Of a stretch of 64,000 bases of DNA, positions 39,243-47,462 are shown piece by piece (the first letter of the stretch is position 1; every line of letters begins with the position of its first letter). The stretch spans positions 2,501 through 66,500 of the forward strand of contig NZ_FNUM01000010.1 of assembly GCF_900107995.1 (NCBI RefSeq). Reading direction: 5' to 3'. The DNA is from Alcanivorax sp. DSM 26293 (GTDB lineage Bacteria; Pseudomonadota; Gammaproteobacteria; Pseudomonadales; Alcanivoracaceae). Made by a program: the position numbers and the translations under genes. The notes under the pieces are model-generated. The model searched no databases, was not told the origin of the DNA, and worked only from the letters and a program-made list of their open reading frames with translations.

Positions 39243-40256
39243 TTATCGATAATCTGAAGGACTTCGCAGCGTCCAGCGTCGAAACGCCCGGGCAAAGTTG
39301 GAGGCATCGGAATAGCCCAGACTCATGGCGATTTCGTCGACTGTCTTGTCTGTCTGGGTGAGGTATTCCACCGCCAGGCCTTTGCGCAGCCCATCCAGCA
39401 CTTCCTGGTAACTGGTACCCAATTGCTGCAACTTGCGCTTGAGGGTGCGCGACGACATGTGCAGCTCACCGGCCACCTCCTCGACGCCGGGGAAACGGCC
39501 ACCCCCGCCCAGAATGATCCGCCGAACCTGTCCAAGCAGGGCTGGCGGTGCCTTGATGGAGGCCATCTCCTGTTCACATTGATCCGCAGCCATGCGTGCC
39601 AGACGCGGGTCGGCAAATTGCAGTTCATAGTCCAGGCGCTCAACCGGAAAACGCATCTGGTTGTAGGCACAATCGAAATACACCGGCACCGGCATCACCG
39701 GCCGCATGCGCGCAAAGTACTCGGGCTCCGGGTAGGTAAAGCGCAACTCACCGATAATCTCCATATCCGGCAACAGCTTCTGGCCCATGAAGTGAAAACT
39801 GGCGAACAGGCTTTCCATCATTACCGGCGCCAACCCACCCAGCGCCAGCAACTCATCGATCTGCATCACCGCCATGTCGCCATCGGTGAAAATATCCAGC
39901 TGCACCAGGGTGCTGCGTGTACGGAAGTATTTCACCGCCAGCTCCATGGCCTCGCCGAGGGTGGCGCTGCTCATGGCGGCATACCCCAGAAACCCATGGG
40001 AGGAAATCGTCATGGCGGCGCCCAGCTCCCAGCCCAACCAGGGCTCACCGCTAAGCTGGATACCGCGCATCACCACCCGTTCAAAATCCTGGGCGGTTAC
40101 CCGTGCCTTGGGGTCCCGCCAGCAGCCAGGCTCAATGTCAGTGCCGGACAGCAATACCTCATTGGCAATGCCCCGTCTGGACATTACCTCCAGAAAAAGG
40201 GCCAGGTATTCGGCGGAGACCGAGTACTCCGCAGGGTCCATTTTTAGTATTGTCAT
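39243..40256 (-). CDS. AraC-family regulator with arabinose-binding-like N-terminal domain
   Basis: 337-aa regulator. The N-terminal domain (about residues 20-210) is of the type found in OruR/ArgR-like AraC proteins (YLALFLEVMSRRG, GWELGAAMTISSHGFLGYAA). The C-terminal AraC helix-turn-helix pair covers residues 235-337 (VAGELHMSSRTLKRKLQQLG, EIAMSLGYSDASNFARAFRR). It is divergent from the HSDL2-like dehydrogenase gene and likely controls it; a perfect 10-bp dyad sits in the spacer. The ligand is not evident; a fatty acid or related lipid is a guess from context. Confidence 0.85.
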   Translation of the reverse strand: MTILKMDPAEYSVSAEYLALFLEVMSRRGIANEVLLSGTDIEPGCWRDPKARVTAQDFERVVMRGIQLSGEPWLGWELGAAMTISSHGFLGYAAMSSATLGEAMELAVKYFRTRSTLVQLDIFTDGDMAVMQIDELLALGGLAPVMMESLFASFHFMGQKLLPDMEIIGELRFTYPEPEYFARMRPVMPVPVYFDCAYNQMRFPVERLDYELQFADPRLARMAADQCEQEMASIKAPPALLGQVRRIILGGGGRFPGVEEVAGELHMSSRTLKRKLQQLGTSYQEVLDGLRKGLAVEYLTQTDKTVDEIAMSLGYSDASNFARAFRRWTLRSPSDYR

Positions 40257-40327
40257 GGCTATATCCAGCTTGTGCCGCGCATGGCCCCAAATGACCGAAA
40301 AAAGCAACCATAACGTTACGTCTCGCC

Positions 40328-40358
40328 GCTGACAAGTAACTCTCGTTCACTTGTCAGC
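40328..40358. promoter_or_regulatory. Operator-like dyad between AraC gene and dehydrogenase
   Basis: GCTGACAAGT (40328-40337), an 11-nt spacer, then ACTTGTCAGC (40349-40358): a perfect 10-bp inverted repeat 20 bp upstream of the dehydrogenase ATG. It could be a regulator site or an mRNA hairpin in the leader. Confidence 0.6.
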
Positions 40359-40378
40359 GCCAACTCCGGGAGAGCCCC

Positions 40379-41215
40379 ATGTCCACTGACAACCTCAAAG
40401 ACAAAACCCTGTTCATTACCGGTGCCAGCCGCGGCATCGGCAAGGCCATCGCCCTGCGCGCAGCCCGTGACGGTGCCAACATCGTTCTGTTCGCCAAAAC
40501 CACCGAGCCGCATCCGAAACTGCCCGGCACCATCTATACCGCGGCCGAGGAAATTCGCGAGGCAGGCGGCTCCGCCTTGCCCTGTGTGGGCGACATTCGT
40601 TACGAGGAACAGCTGCAGGCCGCCGTGGACAAGGCCGTGGAAACCTTTGGCGGCATTGATATTCTGATTAACAACGCCAGCGCCATCTCCCTCACTGGCA
40701 CCGAAGCCACCACCATGAAGTCCTACGACCTGATGCACCAGATCAACAGTCGCGGCACTTTCATGGCCAGCAAGCTGTGCCTGCCCCACCTGAAGAAAGC
40801 GGCCAACCCGCACATTCTCAACCTGGCCCCACCACTGAACATGGCGCCCCACTGGTTTGGCCGCCATGTGGCCTACACCATGGCCAAGTACGGCATGAGC
40901 CTGTGCGTACTGGGCATGGCCGACGAATATGCCGGCAAAGTGGCCATCAATGCCCTGTGGCCCAAAACCGTCATCAACACTGCCGCCGTACAGAACCAGC
41001 TCGGCGGCGCCCCCACCGTCAAGGCCGCCCGCCAGCCGTCCATCATGGCCGATGCCGCCTGGACCATCCTCACACAGCCAGTGGACGCGGCCAGTGGGCG
41101 CTTCTTTATTGATGAGGACGTGTTGCGCAGCGCCGGCGTCAACGACCTCAGTGGCTATCGGGTGGACCCGGATCTGGATGACGACAAGTTGCTGCCGGAT
41201 TTCTTTCTGGATTGA
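40379..41215 (+). CDS. HSDL2-like short-chain dehydrogenase
   Basis: 278-aa SDR closest in pattern to hydroxysteroid dehydrogenase-like protein 2. NADP-binding TGASRGIGKAI at the N-terminus, NNAS (residues about 100-103), active-site Tyr/Lys in AYTMAKYGMSLCVLGMA, and NALWPKTVINTAA. The position where most family members carry the catalytic Ser (ILNxSPPLN) reads LNLAPPLNM here, i.e. Ala. Substrate unknown; the family is linked to lipid and fatty-acid metabolism. It is a single gene, divergent from the AraC regulator. Confidence 0.88.
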   Translation: MSTDNLKDKTLFITGASRGIGKAIALRAARDGANIVLFAKTTEPHPKLPGTIYTAAEEIREAGGSALPCVGDIRYEEQLQAAVDKAVETFGGIDILINNASAISLTGTEATTMKSYDLMHQINSRGTFMASKLCLPHLKKAANPHILNLAPPLNMAPHWFGRHVAYTMAKYGMSLCVLGMADEYAGKVAINALWPKTVINTAAVQNQLGGAPTVKAARQPSIMADAAWTILTQPVDAASGRFFIDEDVLRSAGVNDLSGYRVDPDLDDDKLLPDFFLD

Positions 41216-41334
41216 CGGAAAAGCAGGTTACCAAAATTGTCACATGCTGCCGGGCTTCGCCCATTGCGCAGTGACTTTCCCCGTTTACATAACGTAAGCC
41301 ACTGAACAAAAACAATAAAAATATTTTCACAACA

Positions 41335-41352
41335 CTGGCACGGTTCTCGCTT
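41335..41352 (+). promoter_or_regulatory. Sigma-54 promoter
   Basis: CTGGCACGGTTCTCGCTT: GG at 41337-41338, exactly 10 nt, GC at 41349-41350, with the TGGCACG -24 box intact and TCGCT at -12 (consensus TTGCW). An AT-rich stretch (about 41,308-41,330), suitable for IHF bending, lies just upstream. The start of transcription would fall near 41362, about 20 nt before the ATG of the small gene. Confidence 0.75.
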
Positions 41353-41381
41353 TAGTTGTTTCAAGCAAGAGAGAACGTGCC

Positions 41382-41570
41382 ATGAGCAAGATTCTGAGAT
41401 TACAAAAGCTGCGCCCGAAGACGGCATTGGAGAACCTGAACCGGCTCACCGGCCTGGATTTCCAGAGCTTGCCGGAGTCCCTGGTGAACCATGACGACAC
41501 CGCTCGCCAGGAACAGGACTCGTTCGAGCCCAGCCCCCACTTTCCGCAGCGCGTCGGCCGCCAGGGCTGA
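41382..41570 (+). CDS. 62-aa protein of unknown function behind a sigma-54 promoter
   Basis: Not recognised. The product is basic at the N-terminus (MSKILRLQKLRPKTALENLN) and polar/acidic later (LVNHDDTARQEQDSFEPSP), with no signal peptide, membrane helix or Cys. AAGAGAGAAC lies 6-7 nt before the ATG. What supports it as a real gene is the well-placed sigma-54 promoter and ribosome site, not its sequence. The next gene lies on the other strand and ends 94 bp away. It could be an enhancer-dependent stress or carbon-source gene; this is inference. Confidence 0.55.
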   Translation: MSKILRLQKLRPKTALENLNRLTGLDFQSLPESLVNHDDTARQEQDSFEPSPHFPQRVGRQG

Positions 41571-41664
41571 CGCGTCTATTTTTCCCGCCCGATTTTTCTA
41601 CCGGGACAGACGCCCCAAACATGTCAGCCACGGCTGCCGGATGGATCGCTCCTTTCCTGCCGGG

Positions 41665-42045
41665 TCAGTAATTCGAGATCAGTTTGTCGGAGGTCTTGAG
41701 GGCCGCGCCGCGACGCTGCATGAACAACTCTTCCACCACATGGGTCATGGCCGGCTCGCTCAACCGCAAGGAAATTTGCACCTGCTCCACGTCTGCAGTC
41801 AGCTTCAACCGTATACTGCCGGACAGCAATGCACTGCCTTCCCCGCCCACATCCGCAGTGTCCACCAACACGGCCCGATCGGTCTTATTGTCCAGGTAGC
41901 GAACCACCAACTGCACCTTCCCCGCCGCCCCTGCAATCCGGACCCAGGAGGCCACGTTGAATTCCGCTTCCCACTGGCGGGCACGAGCCGGTCGGCCATC
42001 TGCCCAGATACGCGAAGGCACTTTGGCAATGAATTTTTCTATCAT
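41665..42045 (-). CDS. 126-aa protein of unknown function, divergent from the phasin
   Basis: Not recognised. ATG 42045 (MIEKFIAKVPSRIWADGRPA) has AGAGAG 9-10 nt upstream; the longer frame is less likely. The body is a regular alternation suggestive of beta strands (EAEFNVASWVRIAGAAGKV, LVVRYLDNKTDRAVLVDTAD, SGSIRLKLTADVEQVQISLR), with no signal peptide or membrane helix. It is divergent from the phasin gene across 256 bp, so shared regulation, and a possible role near storage granules, are guesses from context. Confidence 0.6.
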   Translation of the reverse strand: MIEKFIAKVPSRIWADGRPARARQWEAEFNVASWVRIAGAAGKVQLVVRYLDNKTDRAVLVDTADVGGEGSALLSGSIRLKLTADVEQVQISLRLSEPAMTHVVEELFMQRRGAALKTSDKLISNY

Positions 42046-42174
42046 TATGTTCTCTCTAGCCGGTACAGTCTTTTTAGCCAGTGTACGCATGAGCATAAAT
42101 CACGACCATGCGGGGTTTGGCTTACTGACTTTGACGGATATCACATCCTGACGCTTCAATGCTCACCGCTCCAT

Positions 42175-42189
42175 GTCCAATTGTTGGAC
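42175..42189. promoter_or_regulatory. Operator-like dyad upstream of the phasin gene
   Basis: GTCCAA-TTG-TTGGAC, a perfect 6-bp inverted repeat with a 3-nt centre, in the divergent spacer between the 126-aa gene and the phasin gene. Binding protein unknown. Confidence 0.4.
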
Positions 42190-42301
42190 AGTTAGCCGCC
42201 CTCTCCTTTCCCTGAATCCTTACTCTTTATCCCACGCAGCGCACATTACCGCTGCAACAAATTTTGTTTTCACACCGGACAACGTAAAGGAACCATTAAT
42301 C

Positions 42302-42730
42302 ATGGGCGAGCTGAAAGATCTCCGCGAACAAAGCGAATCTCTGGTAAACCGTGCCAAAGAACTGGCCAACAAGCTGTATCTGGCTGGCCTGGGCGCTTAT
42401 GACAAGGCCGAGGAAGGTTCTGAAGAGCTGCTGAGCAAGTACGTGGAAGCCGGCACCGAAGCGTTTGGCGAAGACGCTGAAGGCAAGCCCAAGGCTCTGC
42501 TGGCCAGCCGCGGCGCCCTGCTGGCTGCCCGTCAGCTGCTCGATACCGCGCCGGAAAAGCGCCAGGCCCTCTACGAGAAACTGGTTGAAGCCGGCAAGAA
42601 AGAGCGCGGCGAGAAAGCCGAAGAAACCAACGAATTCGTGCTGGCCGGCCTGGGTGCTGTTGCCTCTGCACGCGAAGAAGGCGAGAAACTGTTCAATGAA
42701 CTGGTTTCTGCCGGGGAAAAACGTAGCTGA
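42302..42730 (+). CDS. Phasin (PHA granule-associated protein family)
   Basis: 142-aa all-helical protein of the PhaF/PhaI-type phasin family, which coat polyhydroxyalkanoate granules. Two related repeat units are visible: LYLAGLGAYDKAEEGSEELL (residues 23-42) and VLAGLGAVASAREEGEKLFN (residues 115-134). It is strongly charged (Glu/Lys) and lacks the basic PhaF tail. ATG 42302 gives MGELKDLREQSESL. A good terminator follows. No PHA synthase gene is in the window, so it may instead serve wax-ester or other lipid inclusions; that is inference. Confidence 0.85.
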   Translation: MGELKDLREQSESLVNRAKELANKLYLAGLGAYDKAEEGSEELLSKYVEAGTEAFGEDAEGKPKALLASRGALLAARQLLDTAPEKRQALYEKLVEAGKKERGEKAEETNEFVLAGLGAVASAREEGEKLFNELVSAGEKRS

Positions 42731-42763
42731 TTCTGTTTCCCTGATTCTGTTGTACTCTCCTTT

Positions 42764-42790
42764 GGGGCCTGATTTGGGCCCCTTTCTTTT
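42764..42790 (+). terminator. Terminator of the phasin gene
   Basis: GGGGCC-TGATTTG-GGCCCC followed by TTTCTTTT, 33 bp after the phasin stop. Confidence 0.88.
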
Positions 42791-42955
42791 GCCCGTCATT
42801 TACTCGAACTTCACTTTCTCCCCCTCTCTTTCTGGCATCATCCCACCATGTACAGCCCGCCGGACAAGCGCTAGAGTCTGGTAGCGTCCGCTGATTTGCT
42901 CAGCGCATGCCGAGAATGCTTCTCCAAAACATCGCTCGCGCCACCCGAGGACACC

Positions 42956-44287
42956 ATGGCTGACGACCGCCGTCGCAAACGCCCCACCACCGCCACCGGC
43001 CGACTGTTCCGGCTGACCGGCATGACCACGTCCATTGCCACCCGGGTGGCCGGTCATCAGGTCAAGGGGTGGTTCCAGTCGGACATGGCCAAAGCCGCAG
43101 ACCGGGAAAAACTGCTCCAGCATATCGGCCGGGAAGTCGCCGCGACCCTCGGAGAGATGAAAGGCGCGGTGATGAAAGTGGGGCAGATTGCCTCGCAGAT
43201 GCAGGACATTCTCCCCCGGGAGATCAGCGATCAGCTCAAGGTGCTGCAGAATGCCTCGGCACCCATGCCTTTCCACGTAATCCGTCGTCAACTCGAGCGG
43301 GAGCTGGGAAAACCACTGGATACGCTGTTTGCCGATTTTGAGGAAACCCCTTTCGCAGCGGCGTCCATCGGCCAGGTTCACCGGGCCACCACCCATGATG
43401 GCAAGGATGTGGTGGTCAAGGTTCAGTATCCGGCGGTCAAGGAATCCATTGATTCGGACATGAAACATCTGCGCCGGATCCTGCGTCTGGGCAGCCTGCT
43501 GAAAGTGGATGAAGCGGCTCTGGACGCGGTGTTCAAGGAAATCCGCAACCAGCTCCACGAGGAACTGGACTACCACCAGGAAGCGGGCAACCTGAAACAT
43601 TTCCAGGCATTCCACAAAGACCAGCCGTGGCTGGTGATCCCGCAGGTTTTCGAGGATCTGTCCAGCGAGAAGGTGCTGACCCTGAGCCAGGAAACCGGCA
43701 TTGCCCTGGATCAGGTGGATGACGATCACGGCTTCGATCAGGCGACCCGGAACCTGCTTGGCGAGCGCCTTTTCGATGCCCTGGGCCAGCAAATTTTCCA
43801 GTTACGGGCGGTTCACTGCGATCCACATCCCGGCAATTTTGCCTTTCGCCCGGACGGCACCATCGTGATCTATGATTTCGGCGCGGTAAAACGCTTGCCG
43901 CCCCAGGATGCCGACCTGTTGCGCAAGATCGTACGCAGCGCCCTGAATGAACAATGGGAGCAGCTGGACGAACTCTTGCTGGAACTGGGAGCCCGCAAGA
44001 AAGACACCCAGGTCAACGGGCAATTTTATGCCACCTGGATCGCCTTGCTGTTACGGGCCTTCGATGACAAACCCTACGACTTTGGCCGCTCGGAACTGCA
44101 CACCGACATACTTCGACAGGTGAAACGCACGCCACTGGAGCAAATGCTGAAATTCCAACCTTCCTCCCGGAGCCTGTTAATAGAGAGAGTGGTCAGCGGG
44201 CACTACTGGACCATGATGAAACTTGGCGTCAACACCGCTTTCCGCCCCAATCTGGAAAAAGCTCTGGATCTGTCCCGGGAAGGTTGA
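42956..44287 (+). CDS. ABC1/UbiB-family atypical protein kinase-like ATPase
   Basis: 443-aa protein of the UbiB/COQ8/AarF superfamily, whose members support ubiquinone and lipid metabolism. Hallmarks: the KxGQ motif in AVMKVGQIASQMQDILP, the Ala-rich loop AAASIGQVHRA, VVVKVQYP, and catalytic HCDPHPGNF with IYDFGAV. The N-terminal extension (MADDRRRKRPTTATGRLFRL) is basic. It is not the ubiE-ubiB operon copy by context, so I leave it without a gene symbol. ATG 42956 is chosen over a start 20 codons earlier. It converges on the outer-membrane protein gene. Confidence 0.9.
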   Translation: MADDRRRKRPTTATGRLFRLTGMTTSIATRVAGHQVKGWFQSDMAKAADREKLLQHIGREVAATLGEMKGAVMKVGQIASQMQDILPREISDQLKVLQNASAPMPFHVIRRQLERELGKPLDTLFADFEETPFAAASIGQVHRATTHDGKDVVVKVQYPAVKESIDSDMKHLRRILRLGSLLKVDEAALDAVFKEIRNQLHEELDYHQEAGNLKHFQAFHKDQPWLVIPQVFEDLSSEKVLTLSQETGIALDQVDDDHGFDQATRNLLGERLFDALGQQIFQLRAVHCDPHPGNFAFRPDGTIVIYDFGAVKRLPPQDADLLRKIVRSALNEQWEQLDELLLELGARKKDTQVNGQFYATWIALLLRAFDDKPYDFGRSELHTDILRQVKRTPLEQMLKFQPSSRSLLIERVVSGHYWTMMKLGVNTAFRPNLEKALDLSREG

Positions 44288-44291
44288 AGAT

Positions 44292-44313
44292 GCGGGCACC
44301 GGATGGTGCCCGC
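44292..44313. terminator. Hairpin at convergent ABC1 / outer-membrane protein junction
   Basis: GCGGGCACC-GGAT-GGTGCCCGC, a perfect 9-bp stem with a tetraloop, 4 bp after the ABC1 gene stop. No U-tract follows on either strand. Confidence 0.6.
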
Positions 44314-44334
44314 AGGCGGGTCAATCCGCGCAAC

Positions 44335-44886
44335 CTAAAAAGCGGAACGCAAGCCTACGCTGACCCCGGAAATTTCTTCTTCATCGGTATCCACATAGCG
44401 CATGTATTCCAGGTTCGCGCCCAGGGTATCGGTCAGATTGAAATCCAGCCCGGCACCCCAGGACTCATCCTCAAAGGTTTCCGTTTCGCTGAAGGAATAA
44501 TCCACTCCCGCCACGGTGCCGCTGGCCGAGACCTCTCCTTTTACCTTGCTGTAGCCGCCGATCACATAGGGACGCAGCGTGTCACCCACTGGTGCACCCA
44601 GCTTCACATAGCCGCCATACAGATGATCCATTTCGAAGTCGACGATGCCACGGGAGTCCTTGTCGAACCCCATGCCACCCCGGGCTTCCAGGGCAAGAAA
44701 GTCGGTAAAATCAAAGCCGGCACGGATGGTGGCGGCATCAATTTTCAGGGTATCGCTGTCAATTTCCTCGTTGTCATACTGGATCTGGCTATAGTTACCA
44801 CCGATGTAGGGGCCAGCAGCAAAGGCGCCGGAGGCCGCCACCAGGGAACAGGACATGACCAGAACATTACGTATCATCACTTTCAT
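44335..44886 (-). CDS. Outer-membrane beta-barrel protein (OmpA-like barrel)
   Basis: 183-aa predicted porin-like protein. A cleavable signal peptide (MKVMIRNVLVMSCSLVAASG, cut near residue 23) is followed by alternating strands (YIGGNYSQIQYDNEE, LEARGGMGFDKDSRG, LYGGYVKLGAPVGDTLRPYV, WGAGLDFNLTDTLGANLEYM). The protein ends in Phe (SVGLRSAF), the usual outer-membrane insertion signal. About eight strands are expected. AGGAG lies 7 nt before the ATG. Specific role unknown. Confidence 0.85.
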   Translation of the reverse strand: MKVMIRNVLVMSCSLVAASGAFAAGPYIGGNYSQIQYDNEEIDSDTLKIDAATIRAGFDFTDFLALEARGGMGFDKDSRGIVDFEMDHLYGGYVKLGAPVGDTLRPYVIGGYSKVKGEVSASGTVAGVDYSFSETETFEDESWGAGLDFNLTDTLGANLEYMRYVDTDEEEISGVSVGLRSAF

Positions 44887-45031
44887 ACATATCTCCTTTT
44901 CCGTTTAATCACCATTTTGGAGATGCTGTCCGACGCACGGTTCCGGGCAATACGGTAAAGTCTGTAAAATACCTTCAAAACAAGACACGCCGCATCCGGA
45001 TAACAGCAATAACAGTAAAACAGGATCGGGA

Positions 45032-47452
45032 ATGACAAAGGGAACCGTCACCACAGGGCGACTGGCTGCGTTTATCTGCGCTCTGTTTCTGTCATTGAAC
45101 AGCGACGCTCTCACGCTGGCGGATGACCGCGACAGCTATGAAGCCGCCGCAGGCATGCAATGGCTCGGCGACGAAGATCACTCCTTGAGCCCGGCGCTTG
45201 CCTTGCAGGCATTACTTGGCGGGAAAGGGCAGAAGCTGGATAGTCCTTATCCTTCATTGGGCTTTCGCGAGGGATACCAGTGGTTTCTTATTCCCGTGAA
45301 AAACAACAGCACGCTGCCCTACTGGTTTCTGAGGGTGGGACGTCCCCATCTGGACTACCTGGATATCTACGTCTTCGATAAAGACGGCAACCGGATCAAG
45401 CATGCCCGCATGGGCGACAGAGTGCCCTTTCACAGCCGGGAACTGCCCCATTATCACCTGGTGACGCCTCTGACCCTGCCCGCTGACAGCGAGCATTACC
45501 TGCTGTTACGGGCCCAGGGCAATAACGTGATTGAGCTGCCTGCCACCCTGATGACGCCAGCAGCCTTTAACGCCCATGACAACAAAATTTCTGTTTTTTA
45601 CGGCCTCTATTTTGGCGCCATTGTCGCCATGTGCCTCTTCAATCTCTTGATCTTCCTCTCGATCCGGGACCCCAGTTATCTGCTTTATGTGCTTTACCTC
45701 GGCACCTTTGGTCTTAACCTGTTTACCCGGGAAGGGCTGAGTTACCAATGGCTGTGGCCTGATGCCACCCTGTGGAATCATTACTCCCTGCCGGTTTTGA
45801 ATCTGGTCACACTGGCGTTTTCCATGCTGTTTGCCAGCCAGTTCCTGGAGTTGAAAAAACGGGCCCCGCGAATTCACCGGGTATTGTTCTCTAGCGCGAT
45901 GGTGCTGCTGGCGCTGACCCCGCTGACGTTGCTTAACTTTCATTTCTCCATCCAGGCCACCACCGCCATTGTGCTGCCCTGGCCTTTTATTGCCATTGCC
46001 CTTTCCCTGTGGCTGATCATCAAGGGTTACAGCCCGGCGCGTTATTTCCTGCTCGCTTTTACTGCCGTCGCCTGCGCCACCGTGCTCTACATATTGAAGA
46101 CCTTCCAGCTACTGGAGGGAGGATGGCTGCTGGAAAATGCCATGCAGCTGGGCACCTTTACCGAAGCGGTACTGCTGTCTTTCGCTCTGGCTCACAGGAT
46201 GACGGTACTGAAAAGTGAGAATGCCCGCATTCAACGGGAAGCCAACGAGGTCCTGGAGCAACGCGTGGATGAACGCACCCGGGAACTGAACCGTGCGCTG
46301 AGTGCCCGTAGCGAATTCCTGGCTGTCATGAGCCACGAAATTCGCACGCCGCTCAACGGCATCATTGGTACCGTGGATATGCTCAAGGGCACCCCGCTGG
46401 ATCAGGACCAGAAGCACAACCTGAACGTCATCGAGCAATCCGGTAACAGCCTGCTCAACCTGATCAACGACATTCTCGATTACTCCCGCATCGAAGCAGG
46501 CAAGATGCCCATCGAGCAGACCAGCTTCAACCTGGCGGATGTGGTTGACGAGTCCCTCGCCCTGTTTCAACACAAGGCCCATGTACACTCCAATACCTTG
46601 CAGACCGAGCTCGACGCCAATTTGGGAGAACGCTGCCTGGGTGATCCGGTCCGGTTACGGCAGATTCTGGTAAACCTGATCGGCAATGCAGTGAAGTTCA
46701 CCAGTAACGGCATCATCACTGTCAGCGCTGCGCGGGATGAACACAATCCGGATTATGTCTATTTCGAAGTCTCGGATTCCGGTATCGGCATTGCCCCTGA
46801 GCAACTCAACAACCTGTTTGATCATTTCCACCAGGGCGATAGCTCCACCAGTCGACGCTATGGCGGGACGGGTCTTGGGCTGGCAATTTGCCGACAACTG
46901 GTAGAAATCATGGGAGGCGAGATTGGTGTCTTCAGCCGCCAGCATCAGGGATCCCGGTTCTGGTTTCGTCTGCCTTTGCCCGGCACCCAAAAAGACAGCG
47001 GCTACCTGCCACAAAACGACGACAACGACGTGCCCGGCCTTTCCGGTGGACGGCTCCTGATCGTCGATGACAACCATATTAACCTGATGGTGGCCGAGGG
47101 GTTGTGTCAGAAACTGGGCTACGAGACCGAAGTGGCGGAAAGTGGCATGGAAGCGATTGCGGTACTGATGTCTGCCAGCCAGTCGTTCGATCTGATTCTA
47201 ATGGACTGCGAAATGCCGGACATGGATGGATTCGAAACCGCCCGCGCCATTATCAAGCTGCAACAGGAAGGCCGGCTACCCTGGACCCCGATTGTCGCGC
47301 TTACCGCCCACGCGGTTCCCGACAAGATCCATGCCTGTCACGATGCCGGCATGGTCGCCCACCTGGCCAAGCCCATCAACAAGGCGCGCCTGCAGGCCAC
47401 GCTGAAACAGGTACTGCGCGATCCGGGCAAGGGGTCACGCGGTAGCGTCTGA
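45032..47452 (+). CDS. Hybrid sensor histidine kinase with 7TMR-DISM sensor
   Basis: 806-aa membrane sensor. A signal peptide (to about residue 26) precedes a periplasmic 7TMR-DISMED2 domain (about 40-170), then seven hydrophobic helices (about 185-390). A coiled coil ([20 protein letters not shown]) leads to HisKA with [10 protein letters not shown] (His435). HATPase follows with [24 protein letters not shown] and [13 protein letters not shown]. The C-terminal receiver domain carries Asp725 ([13 protein letters not shown]). DISM-type kinases often sense carbohydrates or other extracellular ligands; the ligand and the output partner are unknown. It converges on the VWA/MoxR gene pair (10-bp gap). 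Confidence 0.92.
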   Translation: MTKGTVTTGRLAAFICALFLSLNSDALTLADDRDSYEAAAGMQWLGDEDHSLSPALALQALLGGKGQKLDSPYPSLGFREGYQWFLIPVKNNSTLPYWFLRVGRPHLDYLDIYVFDKDGNRIKHARMGDRVPFHSRELPHYHLVTPLTLPADSEHYLLLRAQGNNVIELPATLMTPAAFNAHDNKISVFYGLYFGAIVAMCLFNLLIFLSIRDPSYLLYVLYLGTFGLNLFTREGLSYQWLWPDATLWNHYSLPVLNLVTLAFSMLFASQFLELKKRAPRIHRVLFSSAMVLLALTPLTLLNFHFSIQATTAIVLPWPFIAIALSLWLIIKGYSPARYFLLAFTAVACATVLYILKTFQLLEGGWLLENAMQLGTFTEAVLLSFALAHRMTVLKSENARIQREANEVLEQRVDERTRELNRALSARSEFLAVMSHEIRTPLNGIIGTVDMLKGTPLDQDQKHNLNVIEQSGNSLLNLINDILDYSRIEAGKMPIEQTSFNLADVVDESLALFQHKAHVHSNTLQTELDANLGERCLGDPVRLRQILVNLIGNAVKFTSNGIITVSAARDEHNPDYVYFEVSDSGIGIAPEQLNNLFDHFHQGDSSTSRRYGGTGLGLAICRQLVEIMGGEIGVFSRQHQGSRFWFRLPLPGTQKDSGYLPQNDDNDVPGLSGGRLLIVDDNHINLMVAEGLCQKLGYETEVAESGMEAIAVLMSASQSFDLILMDCEMPDMDGFETARAIIKLQQEGRLPWTPIVALTAHAVPDKIHACHDAGMVAHLAKPINKARLQATLKQVLRDPGKGSRGSV

Positions 47453-47462
47453 CGTCGGACGT

